From the NCBI GenBank assembly GCA_028716365.1, contig JAQUPZ010000006.1, positions 310,001-374,000 of the forward strand: 64,000 nt of DNA. Reading direction: 5' to 3'. The notes below the pieces were generated by a model, which saw only the letters and a list, made by a program, of their open reading frames with translations, searched no databases and had not been told where the DNA came from. Of this stretch, positions 42,388-50,343 are shown in pieces. The DNA comes from Kiritimatiellia bacterium (GTDB lineage Bacteria > Verrucomicrobiota > Kiritimatiellia > UBA8416 > YA12-FULL-48-11). The position numbers and the translations under genes were made by a program. How positions within the stretch are numbered: position 1 is the first letter of the stretch; each line of letters opens with the position of its first letter.

Positions 42388-44181
42388 ATGAAAAACACAA
42401 TGTCAGCATCGTTGATTGTATGTACTGCATTTGTATTAAGCGGATTTGTGTATGCGGCCGACCAGTTTCTGCTTGAAGCAGAAAGCTTTTCGGACAAAGG
42501 TGGGTGGAAAGTTGATCAGCAATTTGTTGATATCATGGGTTCTCCTTACCTCCTTGCGCATGGCATGGGTATCCCTGTCGCAAATGCAAAGACAACAGTA
42601 GAATTTCCTTCCACCGGCAAGTACAAATTATGGGTCAGAACAAAAAACTGGGTTCCCGGTAACTGGGAAGCACCTGGCAGATTTCAGGTAATTGTTGATG
42701 GAAAGACCGTGGATAAAGTGTTTGGTACTGAACCCGGCTGGAACTGGTGGAACGGTGGCACAATTGAAGTAGCGAACAAAAAATGTTCCATTGAACTCAA
42801 GGATCTTACAGGATTTGAGGGACGTTGTGATGCAGTTTATTTTACCGCTGATGAAAACTTTATTCCGCCGAATGATCTGAAGAAAATGAAAAAATGGCGG
42901 GCTGGTTTGCTCGGATTGTCAGATGTACCGAAATCGTCAGAGACATTTGATTTGGTTGTTGTCGGCGGGGGTATTGCCGGTTGTGGTGCGTGCCTGGCTG
43001 CAGAGAAGCAGGGGCTCAAGGTTGCACTGATCCATGACCGTCCGGTCCTGGGCGGAAATGCCAGCAGTGAAGTACGTGTACATACAGAAGGTATTCACGG
43101 GAAGAGCGCGGAAATTCTGAAGGGGCTCGACACGAAACACTGGCCAAATGGTTCAGCGGAGGCAATTTTCGATACGGAAAAACGGCAGAAGACAATGAAT
43201 GCTGCAAAGGGTGTGAAACAGTTTCTCTGCTGGCGCGCTTATGCGGTGAACACCGATGGGAACAGGATCAAGAGCGTTGATGCAAAGCACATTGAAACCA
43301 GCGAGACCAGGCGGTTTACGGCGCCCATTTTTATTGATTGTAGTGGTGATGGCTGGATCGGAGTCTGGGCCGGAGCTGAATACAACTATGGCAGGGAATC
43401 AAGCGATAAATATGGAGAGACATGGGACAAGCATGGCGAACTGTGGTCCCCAAAACTGCCGGATAACCGTGTGATGGGGGCGTCGGTGTTGTGGAATTCA
43501 AAGAAGATAGATCAACCGTCAACTTTTCCCGCAGTACCATGGGCGATAGAGGTGGCAAAGGACAAAGCTGCAATTACAGGGGAATGGTTCTGGGAATTTT
43601 CGTCGAACGATAAACACCAGATCAATGATGCGGAAGAAATCAGGGACCACATGTTCAGGGCGATTTACGGGTCTTTCGCGAATGCAAAGAAGAAACCTGA
43701 GAATGCGAATGTTCAGCTTGAGTGGGTGTCGTACATAGGCGGCAAAAGGGAGTCGATCCGGCTTGTCGGTGACCATATCTATACCCAGAAGGATGCCGTA
43801 TCGAACACTTATTTTCCAGATACTGTAGTCGAAGAGAAACGCGCCATAGATGTACATTACCAGCAGAATCTGTCGAGAAAGAAAGAATGCAAGTATGATT
43901 TTCTTTCCACGGCGCTGTTTATGGAAATAGGAATATATTACATTCCGTTCAGGTGTCTGTACTCGAAGAATATATCCAACCTGATGATGGCCGGGCGCTG
44001 TTTCAGCTGTTCGCATGTCGGGCTTGGCGGGCCGAGGGTCATGAATACAACCGGCCAGATGGGTATAGCCACCGGTTACGCAGCGGCATTGTGCAAGAAA
44101 TACAACACCGATCCCCGTGGTGTGTACAAGGATCATATCGAAGAACTCCGTAGATTAATCGGCTACAAGAACAGCAAGTGA
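42388..44181 (+). CDS. Exported FAD-dependent oxidoreductase with N-terminal carbohydrate-binding-like domain
   Basis: 597 residues. Signal peptide to about 24; a beta-sandwich (FLLEAESFSDKGGW to DAVYFTAD, about 27-150) resembling CBM6/35-type modules; then an FAD_oxidored (PF12831-like) domain opening with DLVVVGGGIAGCGACLAAEK (about 189) and PVLGGNASSEVRVH. C-terminal GGPRVMNTTGQMGIATGYAA completes the FAD site. Families like this oxidise or isomerise sugar derivatives in PVC glycan operons. It is separated from DUF6807 by 37 bp, so probably co-transcribed; the AraC gene converges from the other side. Confidence 0.88.
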   Translation: MKNTMSASLIVCTAFVLSGFVYAADQFLLEAESFSDKGGWKVDQQFVDIMGSPYLLAHGMGIPVANAKTTVEFPSTGKYKLWVRTKNWVPGNWEAPGRFQVIVDGKTVDKVFGTEPGWNWWNGGTIEVANKKCSIELKDLTGFEGRCDAVYFTADENFIPPNDLKKMKKWRAGLLGLSDVPKSSETFDLVVVGGGIAGCGACLAAEKQGLKVALIHDRPVLGGNASSEVRVHTEGIHGKSAEILKGLDTKHWPNGSAEAIFDTEKRQKTMNAAKGVKQFLCWRAYAVNTDGNRIKSVDAKHIETSETRRFTAPIFIDCSGDGWIGVWAGAEYNYGRESSDKYGETWDKHGELWSPKLPDNRVMGASVLWNSKKIDQPSTFPAVPWAIEVAKDKAAITGEWFWEFSSNDKHQINDAEEIRDHMFRAIYGSFANAKKKPENANVQLEWVSYIGGKRESIRLVGDHIYTQKDAVSNTYFPDTVVEEKRAIDVHYQQNLSRKKECKYDFLSTALFMEIGIYYIPFRCLYSKNISNLMMAGRCFSCSHVGLGGPRVMNTTGQMGIATGYAAALCKKYNTDPRGVYKDHIEELRRLIGYKNSK

Positions 44182-44206
44182 GTTTGGTCTGCGAAGTTGA
44201 GACTTT

Positions 44207-45085
44207 TCAGCGGTTTTTCTCCGGAACCTTTGATTTGTTTCGACCACGGTTTTTTGTAGACCACATGTTGGCGGCCCGGTATTCGGACGGCGTCATGTGC
44301 ATCTGCGAACTGAAGACTCGCGTGAAGTAGAGAGGATTGTCATAACCGACTGTCTCGGCAACTTCCTTTATGCTCAATGTTGAACTGGCCAGCAGGTGGC
44401 GGGCCTTGTTCAACCGTTGGGCAAGCATGTAATTGAAAGGTGTTACTCCGAACAGTTCCTTGAATTTCCGGTGAAAATAATTCGGTGCCATTCCGACCTT
44501 ACCCGCAATCTCATTGAGAGAGGGATTCGCTGTATAATTGCTGTTAATGAAGTTCAGGGCTGGCTTGATGTGATAATATTCCGGATGAAAACTTTGTACT
44601 GCGGTTTTATCCAGTTTCTCCAGCAGGCGCGAAACAAGGCTCAAAAGCAGACCCTGAATACGGCATTCTGCCACCGGCGAGCTGTCGATACGCGGCCTGT
44701 TTTCTTCGTTGTTGGGGTACTCGAATATCTGGCAGATTTCCTCGTAACTGCGCATTGACCATCCACTCTTTTTTCTGGCCCAGGTACATATCGGCGGTAA
44801 TTGGTCGAGCAGGTAACGTAAATAAAGGGATTCAGGGATAAAATGCAGCCAGTAGACGTCCATTCTGGAATCGCAAATCTGGCGCAACAGTCTGAATCCG
44901 GAAATAAAATAGATCTTCCCCGGTTCAATATCGAATTTTCCGGTATCCATTTCCAGAACAGCCATGCCTGAAACCGGAAAATAGACCTTGTAACACTGGT
45001 CTATGCCCGTCGCTTTTTTATTCCACGAAGGATCGCAGCTATAGTAACCACCGGATAACAGGGTAAGGTTATAGTCTTCAATCAT
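44207..45085 (-). CDS. AraC-family transcriptional regulator
   Basis: 292 residues. An N-terminal cupin-like sensing domain (YYSCDPSWNKKATGID, FDIEPGKIYFISGF) and two C-terminal helix-turn-helix motifs (SLNEIAGKVGMAPNYFHRKF and TLSIKEVAETVGYDNPLYF followed by TPSEYRAAN). It should sense a sugar and activate the divergent URO-D-like/GH29 operon: a direct-repeat operator lies between them at 45414-45449. It converges on the FAD oxidoreductase gene with 25 bp between the stops. The intervening 504 bp also hold structured repeat copy 3 and a long palindrome. Confidence 0.92.
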   Translation of the reverse strand: MIEDYNLTLLSGGYYSCDPSWNKKATGIDQCYKVYFPVSGMAVLEMDTGKFDIEPGKIYFISGFRLLRQICDSRMDVYWLHFIPESLYLRYLLDQLPPICTWARKKSGWSMRSYEEICQIFEYPNNEENRPRIDSSPVAECRIQGLLLSLVSRLLEKLDKTAVQSFHPEYYHIKPALNFINSNYTANPSLNEIAGKVGMAPNYFHRKFKELFGVTPFNYMLAQRLNKARHLLASSTLSIKEVAETVGYDNPLYFTRVFSSQMHMTPSEYRAANMWSTKNRGRNKSKVPEKNR

Positions 45086-45124
45086 ATGCAGTAACTCCAG
45101 TGATATAACTTAATCGTTTGAAAA

Positions 45125-45283
45125 GACGGCGGGCATTTCGCGAGGAACCCTTTCACGCCATGTTTCCTTGCCGGCTGTGTTGTCCCATGCGCCGCGTATA
45201 CACATACAGCGGCGCATGGAAACGCCTTGCCGGGCAAGGCACCTGACGCGAAATCTTTCCTCGAAGAAATCGAAATGCCCGTC
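45125..45283 (+). repeat. Structured palindromic repeat, copy 3
   Basis: About 159 bp. The outer arms GGGCATTTCG-CGAGGAA and TTCCTCG..CGAAATGCCC close it. The central 10-bp perfect stem CATGCGCCGC with GCGGCGCATG (45186-45195, 45209-45218) surrounds GTATACACATAC, flanked by CCGGCTGTGTTG and ACGCCTTGCCGG. It lies in the araC divergent region. Confidence 0.8.
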
Positions 45284-45292
45284 GCGTTTACA

Positions 45293-45316
45293 TCAACACG
45301 CTCCGGAGCGTGTTGA
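45293..45316. repeat. Perfect 24-bp palindrome centred on CTCCGGAG
   Basis: Each 12-base half reads TCAACACGCTCC; it lies ten bases after structured repeat copy 3. It may be one more dispersed palindrome family or a protein-binding site, although it is far (about 275 bp) from the downstream start. Confidence 0.7.
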
Positions 45317-45413
45317 ATCGGAAGCGGGATGAGGGTGTGAGGGATGTTCATCTCGATGTCTTTCTTTGCAGGAAAATCTACCTCATGGCTCCCTTCTTGG
45401 AAATCGTCAGGTT

Positions 45414-45475
45414 AAGATCGTGCATGTCAAAGGCAAGATCATTCATGGACAGAAATATAGACTGGGAAATACACT
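45414..45475 (+). promoter_or_regulatory. AraC-type direct-repeat operator and promoter
   Basis: AAGATCGTGCATG (45414-45426) and AAGATCATTCATG (45435-45447) are direct repeats 21 bp (two helical turns) apart, 11 of 13 bases identical. TGGACA (45446-45451) and TACACT (45470-45475), 18 bp apart, make a weak promoter whose -35 box overlaps the proximal repeat. This is the usual geometry for activation by an AraC-family protein. Confidence 0.65.
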
Positions 45476-45589
45476 ATGTGCAATTGAAAGTTAAAGAAAT
45501 CTGTTTCGAAATAAGGAATTCCGTAATTTTTGTAACGAAATTCTTTTGGCTGTGTGCGAGAGATTACATTAACTGAAAAGGGGTGGACC

Positions 45590-46894
45590 ATGCTTCATGA
45601 TCCAAGTCATTATGCGCCACCACCGGTGGCTGAAGAGATAAAGCTGAGACAGAAAGACAAGGACATCCTGCGCAGTTTGGCTTCCGAGCTTGCACAGATT
45701 GCCACGCTGCCTGTCCATAAGGAAAAGGCGAAGCTCTGGCGGAAACTAAACGACCTCGAATCCGAACGACCGATGGTCTGGATCAACGAAATCTGCTGGA
45801 ACGAGATGAATGTAGATGATGAACTTACCCTGCAATGTGAACATTCATGGGCACGTGACCAGGAACGAGACCTGCGGCGGACACTTTACCAGTGGCGGCA
45901 TTTACCGGGAGATATGATCGTCAACGATTTTCTTGCCAGTCCGCTGGCAATTCACAGTACAGACTTTGGAATAATTGAGGACGTCGATGTAGTCAAGACA
46001 GACGACACAAACGACATTGTTTCGCGTCACTTCAAGATACAGATCAAGGATTTCAAGGATCTGGACAAGATCAAAATGCCGGTGATTACGCATAATGAAA
46101 AGGCCACGGAATTTTTCTACCAGGCGATGTGCGATGTGTATAAAGGAATAATGCCGGTAAAAAAAATGGGACAAACACATATCTGGTTCACTCCGTGGGA
46201 TTATCTTATTCGCTGGTGGGGAATCGAAGAGGCGATGATTGATATGATCGAAAGACCCGAGCTTGTGCATGCCGGGGTTGAGCGGATGGTTGATGCCTGG
46301 ATGACTGAGCTGGATCAGTTTGTAAAGCTGAACGTGCTTTCGCTGGATAACGATAACACACGCATAGGTTCCGGTGGATACGGTTATACAAAGACATTAC
46401 CCGGTACGAAATATAATCCGAAATATGTCCAGCCGCACAACATGTGGGGTTGTTCGAACGCACAGATATTTTCCGAAGTATCACCCGACATGCACTGGGA
46501 GTTTGCAATGAAACATGACATGCGCTGGCTCAGCCGCTGGGGCATGACTTATTACGGGTGCTGTGAACCACTGGACAGAAAGGTTGAGATCCTGAAGAAG
46601 ATTCCGAATCTCCGCAAGGTATCGGCCAGTCCCTGGTGTAACGCGGAGAAAATAATTGTGGGTCTTGGTAACAAGTATGTACTCAGTCACAAGCCCAGCC
46701 CGGCCATCCTTGCCGAGGACGACTGGCATCCAGATAGAGCACGACAGGCCATTCGTGACTTCCTCGACAAAACCGACGGTAAGTGTCATGTCGAGCTGAT
46801 CATGAAGGACATTTCAACAGTTCGTTACAAACCGCAACGGCTCTGGGAGTGGGAAAAGATTGCGATGGAAGAAGTGGAAGAATCTTTTAAGTGA
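45590..46894 (+). CDS. Uroporphyrinogen decarboxylase-like (URO-D fold) protein
   Basis: 434 residues from the ATG at 45590, preceded by AAAAGGGGTGG; an earlier in-frame ATG at 45554 lacks this. No signal peptide. The C-terminal half has the URO-D/methyltransferase barrel pattern (HDMRWLSRWGMTYYGCCEPLDR, LRKVSASPWCNAEKI). The family is widespread beside glycosidases and in corrinoid methyl-transfer loci, but no corrinoid protein gene is seen here. A true haem-pathway HemE is unlikely, because length and N-terminus differ. The GH29 gene follows after 12 bp, so it is the first gene of an AraC-controlled operon. Substrate unknown. Confidence 0.8.
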   Translation: MLHDPSHYAPPPVAEEIKLRQKDKDILRSLASELAQIATLPVHKEKAKLWRKLNDLESERPMVWINEICWNEMNVDDELTLQCEHSWARDQERDLRRTLYQWRHLPGDMIVNDFLASPLAIHSTDFGIIEDVDVVKTDDTNDIVSRHFKIQIKDFKDLDKIKMPVITHNEKATEFFYQAMCDVYKGIMPVKKMGQTHIWFTPWDYLIRWWGIEEAMIDMIERPELVHAGVERMVDAWMTELDQFVKLNVLSLDNDNTRIGSGGYGYTKTLPGTKYNPKYVQPHNMWGCSNAQIFSEVSPDMHWEFAMKHDMRWLSRWGMTYYGCCEPLDRKVEILKKIPNLRKVSASPWCNAEKIIVGLGNKYVLSHKPSPAILAEDDWHPDRARQAIRDFLDKTDGKCHVELIMKDISTVRYKPQRLWEWEKIAMEEVEESFK

Positions 46895-46906
46895 AATGGT
46901 GGAAAA

Positions 46907-48373
46907 ATGAAATTGAAATACTGGGTAATCATAAGGGCATTGGTTATGGCAATTGCCGTGACCGGTATGGTTTTTGCGCAGGAAGCCGACAGCAGCGGCA
47001 CCGGAGAATTCGGTTCCTATGCCGCAAGCAAGGATTACACGCCACCCAGGGATGAAACAGTCCTGAAAAATCTGCAGAAATGGCAGGGGCAGAAACTCGG
47101 ACTTCTCATCAGTTGGGGCGCCAACAGTCAATGGGGTATTGACTCCTGGCCGCTTTGCCCCGAACGATACAAGTGGAATCAGCGGCATGACTGGGTCAAG
47201 AACCTGCCAAGTTCGTTCACCAATGATGATCGTGCATATAAAAAAGCATACGAAGACCTGTTATTTACTTTCAAGCCGACGAAGTTCAACCCGGATAAGT
47301 GGGCTGCAGCTTTCAAGGATGGCGGCGTGAGATATGTGCTGGTCATGGCCAAGCATCATGATGGTTTCAGCATGTTCGATACTGCCACCACCGACTACAA
47401 AACCACTTCGAAACATTGTCCATTCCATACTGATCCCAGGGCCAACGCCGTAAGAGAAATCAATTCCTCTCTGAACCGGCAGGGGATCAGTGTAGGAATT
47501 TATTTCTCAAAACCGGACTGGGGTTGTCCGTACTTCTGGAACCCGGATTTCCCATTGAATAAAGGCCGGAATGCCAACTACAAACCCGGCGAACATCCGG
47601 ATTTGTGGAAAAAATTCAAAGATTTCACCTGGAAACAAATCGAGGAACTCATGACCGGCTATGGCCCCATTGATATTCTCTGGCTTGATGGCGGCTGGGT
47701 TAATCCTTCGAGTAACCATCAGGACATTGATGTGACCGGGATGGCGGCAATGGCAAGAAAACACCAGCCAGGACTTATAGTCGTGGACCGTTGCGTGAAG
47801 GGTGAAAATGAAAATTATATTACCCCGGAACAGGCAATTCCCTCCCGGTTATTACCGTACCCGTGGGAAACATGCATGACCATGGGTACACATTGGAGTT
47901 TCTTTCCCAACGAACAGTATAAAAGCACTGCCACTCTGATCCGCAATTTATGCCGTATCGTTGCCCGCGGCGGTAATTATGTGCTTGGTATTGGCGCCAA
48001 TCCTGACGGTGAATTTGATCCCACCGTCTATGATCGTCTCAGGGAGATGGGAACGTGGCTCAAACTCAACGGTGAAGCCATTTACGACACCTGTCCCGTG
48101 GCGCCTTACGAACAGAGTGACTGTGTTTTTACCAGGAGACGTGACGGCACGGTGTATGCCATTATGCTTTCCAAAAATGAAAACAGCAAACCGCCTGCCA
48201 CAATATCCCTGCCGGCCATTCTCACGGAAAAAACCACGGGGATGACACTGCTTGGTTACGGTACGCTCCAGCCCGGCGAGACAAAAGACGGTCAGACAAC
48301 CATCTCTATTCCGGAAAAGGCAAGGGTTGCACCACCGTGTGAGTATGCGTGGACTATTAAACTAATTCGATAG
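46907..48373 (+). CDS. GH29 alpha-L-fucosidase 1
   Basis: 488 residues with signal peptide LVMAIAVTGMVFA. The barrel shows VLVMAKHHDGFSMFDTATTDY and the nucleophile strand DILWLDGGW (Asp at about residue 261), then PWETCMTMGTHWSF and a C-terminal beta-sandwich. Releases terminal alpha-L-fucose. The start lies 12 bp after the URO-D-like gene and is presumably co-regulated by AraC. The general acid of GH29 varies among members and I cannot assign it by eye. Confidence 0.95.
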   Translation: MKLKYWVIIRALVMAIAVTGMVFAQEADSSGTGEFGSYAASKDYTPPRDETVLKNLQKWQGQKLGLLISWGANSQWGIDSWPLCPERYKWNQRHDWVKNLPSSFTNDDRAYKKAYEDLLFTFKPTKFNPDKWAAAFKDGGVRYVLVMAKHHDGFSMFDTATTDYKTTSKHCPFHTDPRANAVREINSSLNRQGISVGIYFSKPDWGCPYFWNPDFPLNKGRNANYKPGEHPDLWKKFKDFTWKQIEELMTGYGPIDILWLDGGWVNPSSNHQDIDVTGMAAMARKHQPGLIVVDRCVKGENENYITPEQAIPSRLLPYPWETCMTMGTHWSFFPNEQYKSTATLIRNLCRIVARGGNYVLGIGANPDGEFDPTVYDRLREMGTWLKLNGEAIYDTCPVAPYEQSDCVFTRRRDGTVYAIMLSKNENSKPPATISLPAILTEKTTGMTLLGYGTLQPGETKDGQTTISIPEKARVAPPCEYAWTIKLIR

Positions 48374-48592
48374 TCATTGTTCAGTCACTAACAGACGAGC
48401 CCGTACAAAATTGATGATCAGGCGAGAGTTTGGGCGTCAAACTTGTGAGAAATCGACTCGTTTTGTCAAATCTGAGATAGTCGATAAAAGAACAACTAGG
48501 TGTTGTTAACTATATCTAGTAATCGGAACATCTACATCAGTCATGTATTTTTTTTAACATGATAACACATTCTGTTTCAATACCGTCCGATT

Positions 48593-48609
48593 TGGCACAA
48601 CCAATGCTT
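48593..48609 (+). promoter_or_regulatory. Sigma-54-type (-24/-12) promoter
   Basis: TTGGCACAACCAATGCTT has the invariant GG (48594-48595) and GC (48606-48607) exactly ten bases apart, within TGGCAC and TGCTT. It lies about 70 bp upstream of the zinc-ribbon gene start. The rest of the 304-bp gap shows no gene. No enhancer-binding protein gene is nearby. Confidence 0.6.
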
Positions 48610-48677
48610 GAAAAAAAGCAGATAAGATGCTGAAATCCAAAAAGGCAGGGGATTAATTGGCAAGAAGGAAGAAACTA

Positions 48678-48887
48678 ATGAAAAATTTCGAATGTCCTTT
48701 ATGTAAAAAAGCAAATCTGCTCTTAGAAGACAACCTCAGGCTGGTAACGGACAATGACCAGAATATTCATCGGCCCAAACACATTTTATTCCATCAATAT
48801 ATTTGTCCTAGTTGTGGTTTTGTGGCCCTTATCAAACCACCGGAAGAAGGTGAACAACCGGAATCAACCGTAAGTTGGCCTGGGTAA
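48678..48887 (+). CDS. Small zinc-ribbon protein
   Basis: 69 residues from the ATG at 48678 (AAGGAAG eight bases upstream; a TTG at 48657 is possible). Two CPxC knuckles, CPLC near the start and CPSC about 40 residues later, would bind one zinc; LFHQYICPSCGFVALIKPP is typical of rubredoxin-like zinc ribbons of unknown function. An acidic Pro/Glu tail follows. It stands alone behind a sigma-54-like promoter, and a 20-base-loop hairpin lies just downstream at 48909-48944. Confidence 0.7.
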   Translation: MKNFECPLCKKANLLLEDNLRLVTDNDQNIHRPKHILFHQYICPSCGFVALIKPPEEGEQPESTVSWPG

Positions 48888-48908
48888 TGTCATGAAAGTG
48901 CTGATCCT

Positions 48909-48944
48909 GAGCGACAACATGAGTATTGGCAAAATGTGTCGCTC
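48909..48944 (+). terminator. Possible terminator hairpin after the zinc-ribbon gene
   Basis: GAGCGACA and TGTCGCTC form a perfect 8-bp stem with a 20-base loop, followed only by TTGACTT, so the T-run is poor. It lies 21 bp after the stop and before the CorC-like gene. Confidence 0.3.
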
Positions 48945-48981
48945 TTGACTTACTCGCCGTTGTTTGGAGTATTCTATTCGA

Positions 48982-50307
48982 ATGAAGGAAATTGCCTTTG
49001 AAATACTTGTTATAGTAATGCTCATCATGGTGAATGGCTTTCTTGCCATGGCGGAGATAGCGGTTGTCTCGGCAAAAAAGGCCATCCTGCGCCGCAAGGC
49101 AGAGCAGGGCAATTTGAAGGCAAAGGCTGCCCTTGAAATGGCTGAATCTCCCACTCGCTTCCTGAGTACTGTCCAGATAGGGATCACGCTCGTTGGGATA
49201 CTGGCCGGGGCATATGGAGGCGCCACGCTGGCGGAAAAGCTTGCCGACTTCCTGTCGATGACGCCTGTAATAGGCCGGTTTGCAGAAGCCATGGCGGTGG
49301 CAATTGTTGTTACCGTAATAACATACCTGTCGCTGGTTTTCGGGGAACTGGTTCCTAAGCGTATTGGGCTCAGCTACCCGGAAAAAATAGCAGCGCTAGC
49401 CGCCAGACCGATGCTGTGGCTTTCAGAAATGGCAGGACCGGTGGTCCGTTTCCTCAGTATTTCAACAGATGCCGTCCTGAAAGTCATGAACTTGCGATCT
49501 GCTAAAAAAGATATTGTAACAGAGGATGAAATCAAGGGTCTGATGCAGGAAGGAGTAAGGGCCGGAGCTTTTGCGAAAGCCGAGGGGCAAATGGTGTCAA
49601 ATGTTCTCGATCTCGACCAGATGACCGTACGCGATATCATGACCCCGCGGCCGAAAATAACATGGCTTAACCAGGATGACAATCATCAGCAGATATGGCA
49701 CAAGATAGTGATCAGTAAGTTTTCCAGTTTCCCGGTATATGAAAAGAACCATGACCGTGTCGCAGGAGTTGTTTCCGTAAAGGCGATCTACGCCAACCTT
49801 GCGGCCGGTGTAGAGATCAATTTGAAGGATCTCATGGTAAAGCCAATGATAGTTCCGGAATCACAGGATGTTCCGAGGTTACTTGAATCCCTCAAGAACG
49901 GACAAAGCAATATTGCACTGGTTGCAGATGAGTTCGGGAACATAACAGGAATGGTAACTCCGCATGATGTAGTGGAGGCAATTATAGGAGACCTGCCGAG
50001 TCTGGAACAGCGGCTCAACCCTGAAATAAAATTGAGAAATGATGGCACATGGCTTATCGACGGGATGGTTGATATTGAACGTGTTGAACGTGTATTGCCG
50101 GGATTCCGGGAGGGAGGGGAGGGCAACCGGGATTACCAGACCATGGCAGGTTATCTCGTAAAGCGTATGGGTCATCTGCCTTCCGAAGGAGAGACACTTG
50201 ACAGCATGGGATATATCTTTGAGGTACTGGACATGGATGGACCGCGGATTGACAAGGTGATCGTTGTACCGACGTCTACCGTAAAACAAGTTACCAAGGG
50301 CCTTTAA
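48982..50307 (+). CDS. HlyC/CorC-family membrane protein with CBS domains
   Basis: 441 residues from the ATG at 48982 (a TTG at 48964 is in frame). The N-terminal DUF21/CNNM domain has about four membrane helices (EILVIVMLIMVNGFLAMAE, TVQIGITLVGILAGAYGG, AMAVAIVVTVITYLSLVFG and a short re-entrant segment). Paired CBS domains follow, starting at VRDIMTPRPKITWLN (about residue 215), then the CorC_HlyC domain (DGTWLIDGMVDIERVERVLPG). Linked in the literature to magnesium or cobalt homeostasis. The Nramp gene starts 36 bp downstream, so the pair may serve divalent metal balance. Confidence 0.92.
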   Translation: MKEIAFEILVIVMLIMVNGFLAMAEIAVVSAKKAILRRKAEQGNLKAKAALEMAESPTRFLSTVQIGITLVGILAGAYGGATLAEKLADFLSMTPVIGRFAEAMAVAIVVTVITYLSLVFGELVPKRIGLSYPEKIAALAARPMLWLSEMAGPVVRFLSISTDAVLKVMNLRSAKKDIVTEDEIKGLMQEGVRAGAFAKAEGQMVSNVLDLDQMTVRDIMTPRPKITWLNQDDNHQQIWHKIVISKFSSFPVYEKNHDRVAGVVSVKAIYANLAAGVEINLKDLMVKPMIVPESQDVPRLLESLKNGQSNIALVADEFGNITGMVTPHDVVEAIIGDLPSLEQRLNPEIKLRNDGTWLIDGMVDIERVERVLPGFREGGEGNRDYQTMAGYLVKRMGHLPSEGETLDSMGYIFEVLDMDGPRIDKVIVVPTSTVKQVTKGL

Positions 50308-50343
50308 TGGCGAATTAAGTGAATTTGATTTACTAATATATAC

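Noticed and set aside
45590..46894. hemE (haem biosynthesis uroporphyrinogen decarboxylase)
   Set aside because: The protein is about 80 residues longer than HemE, lacks the usual HemE N-terminus, and is operonic with a fucosidase.
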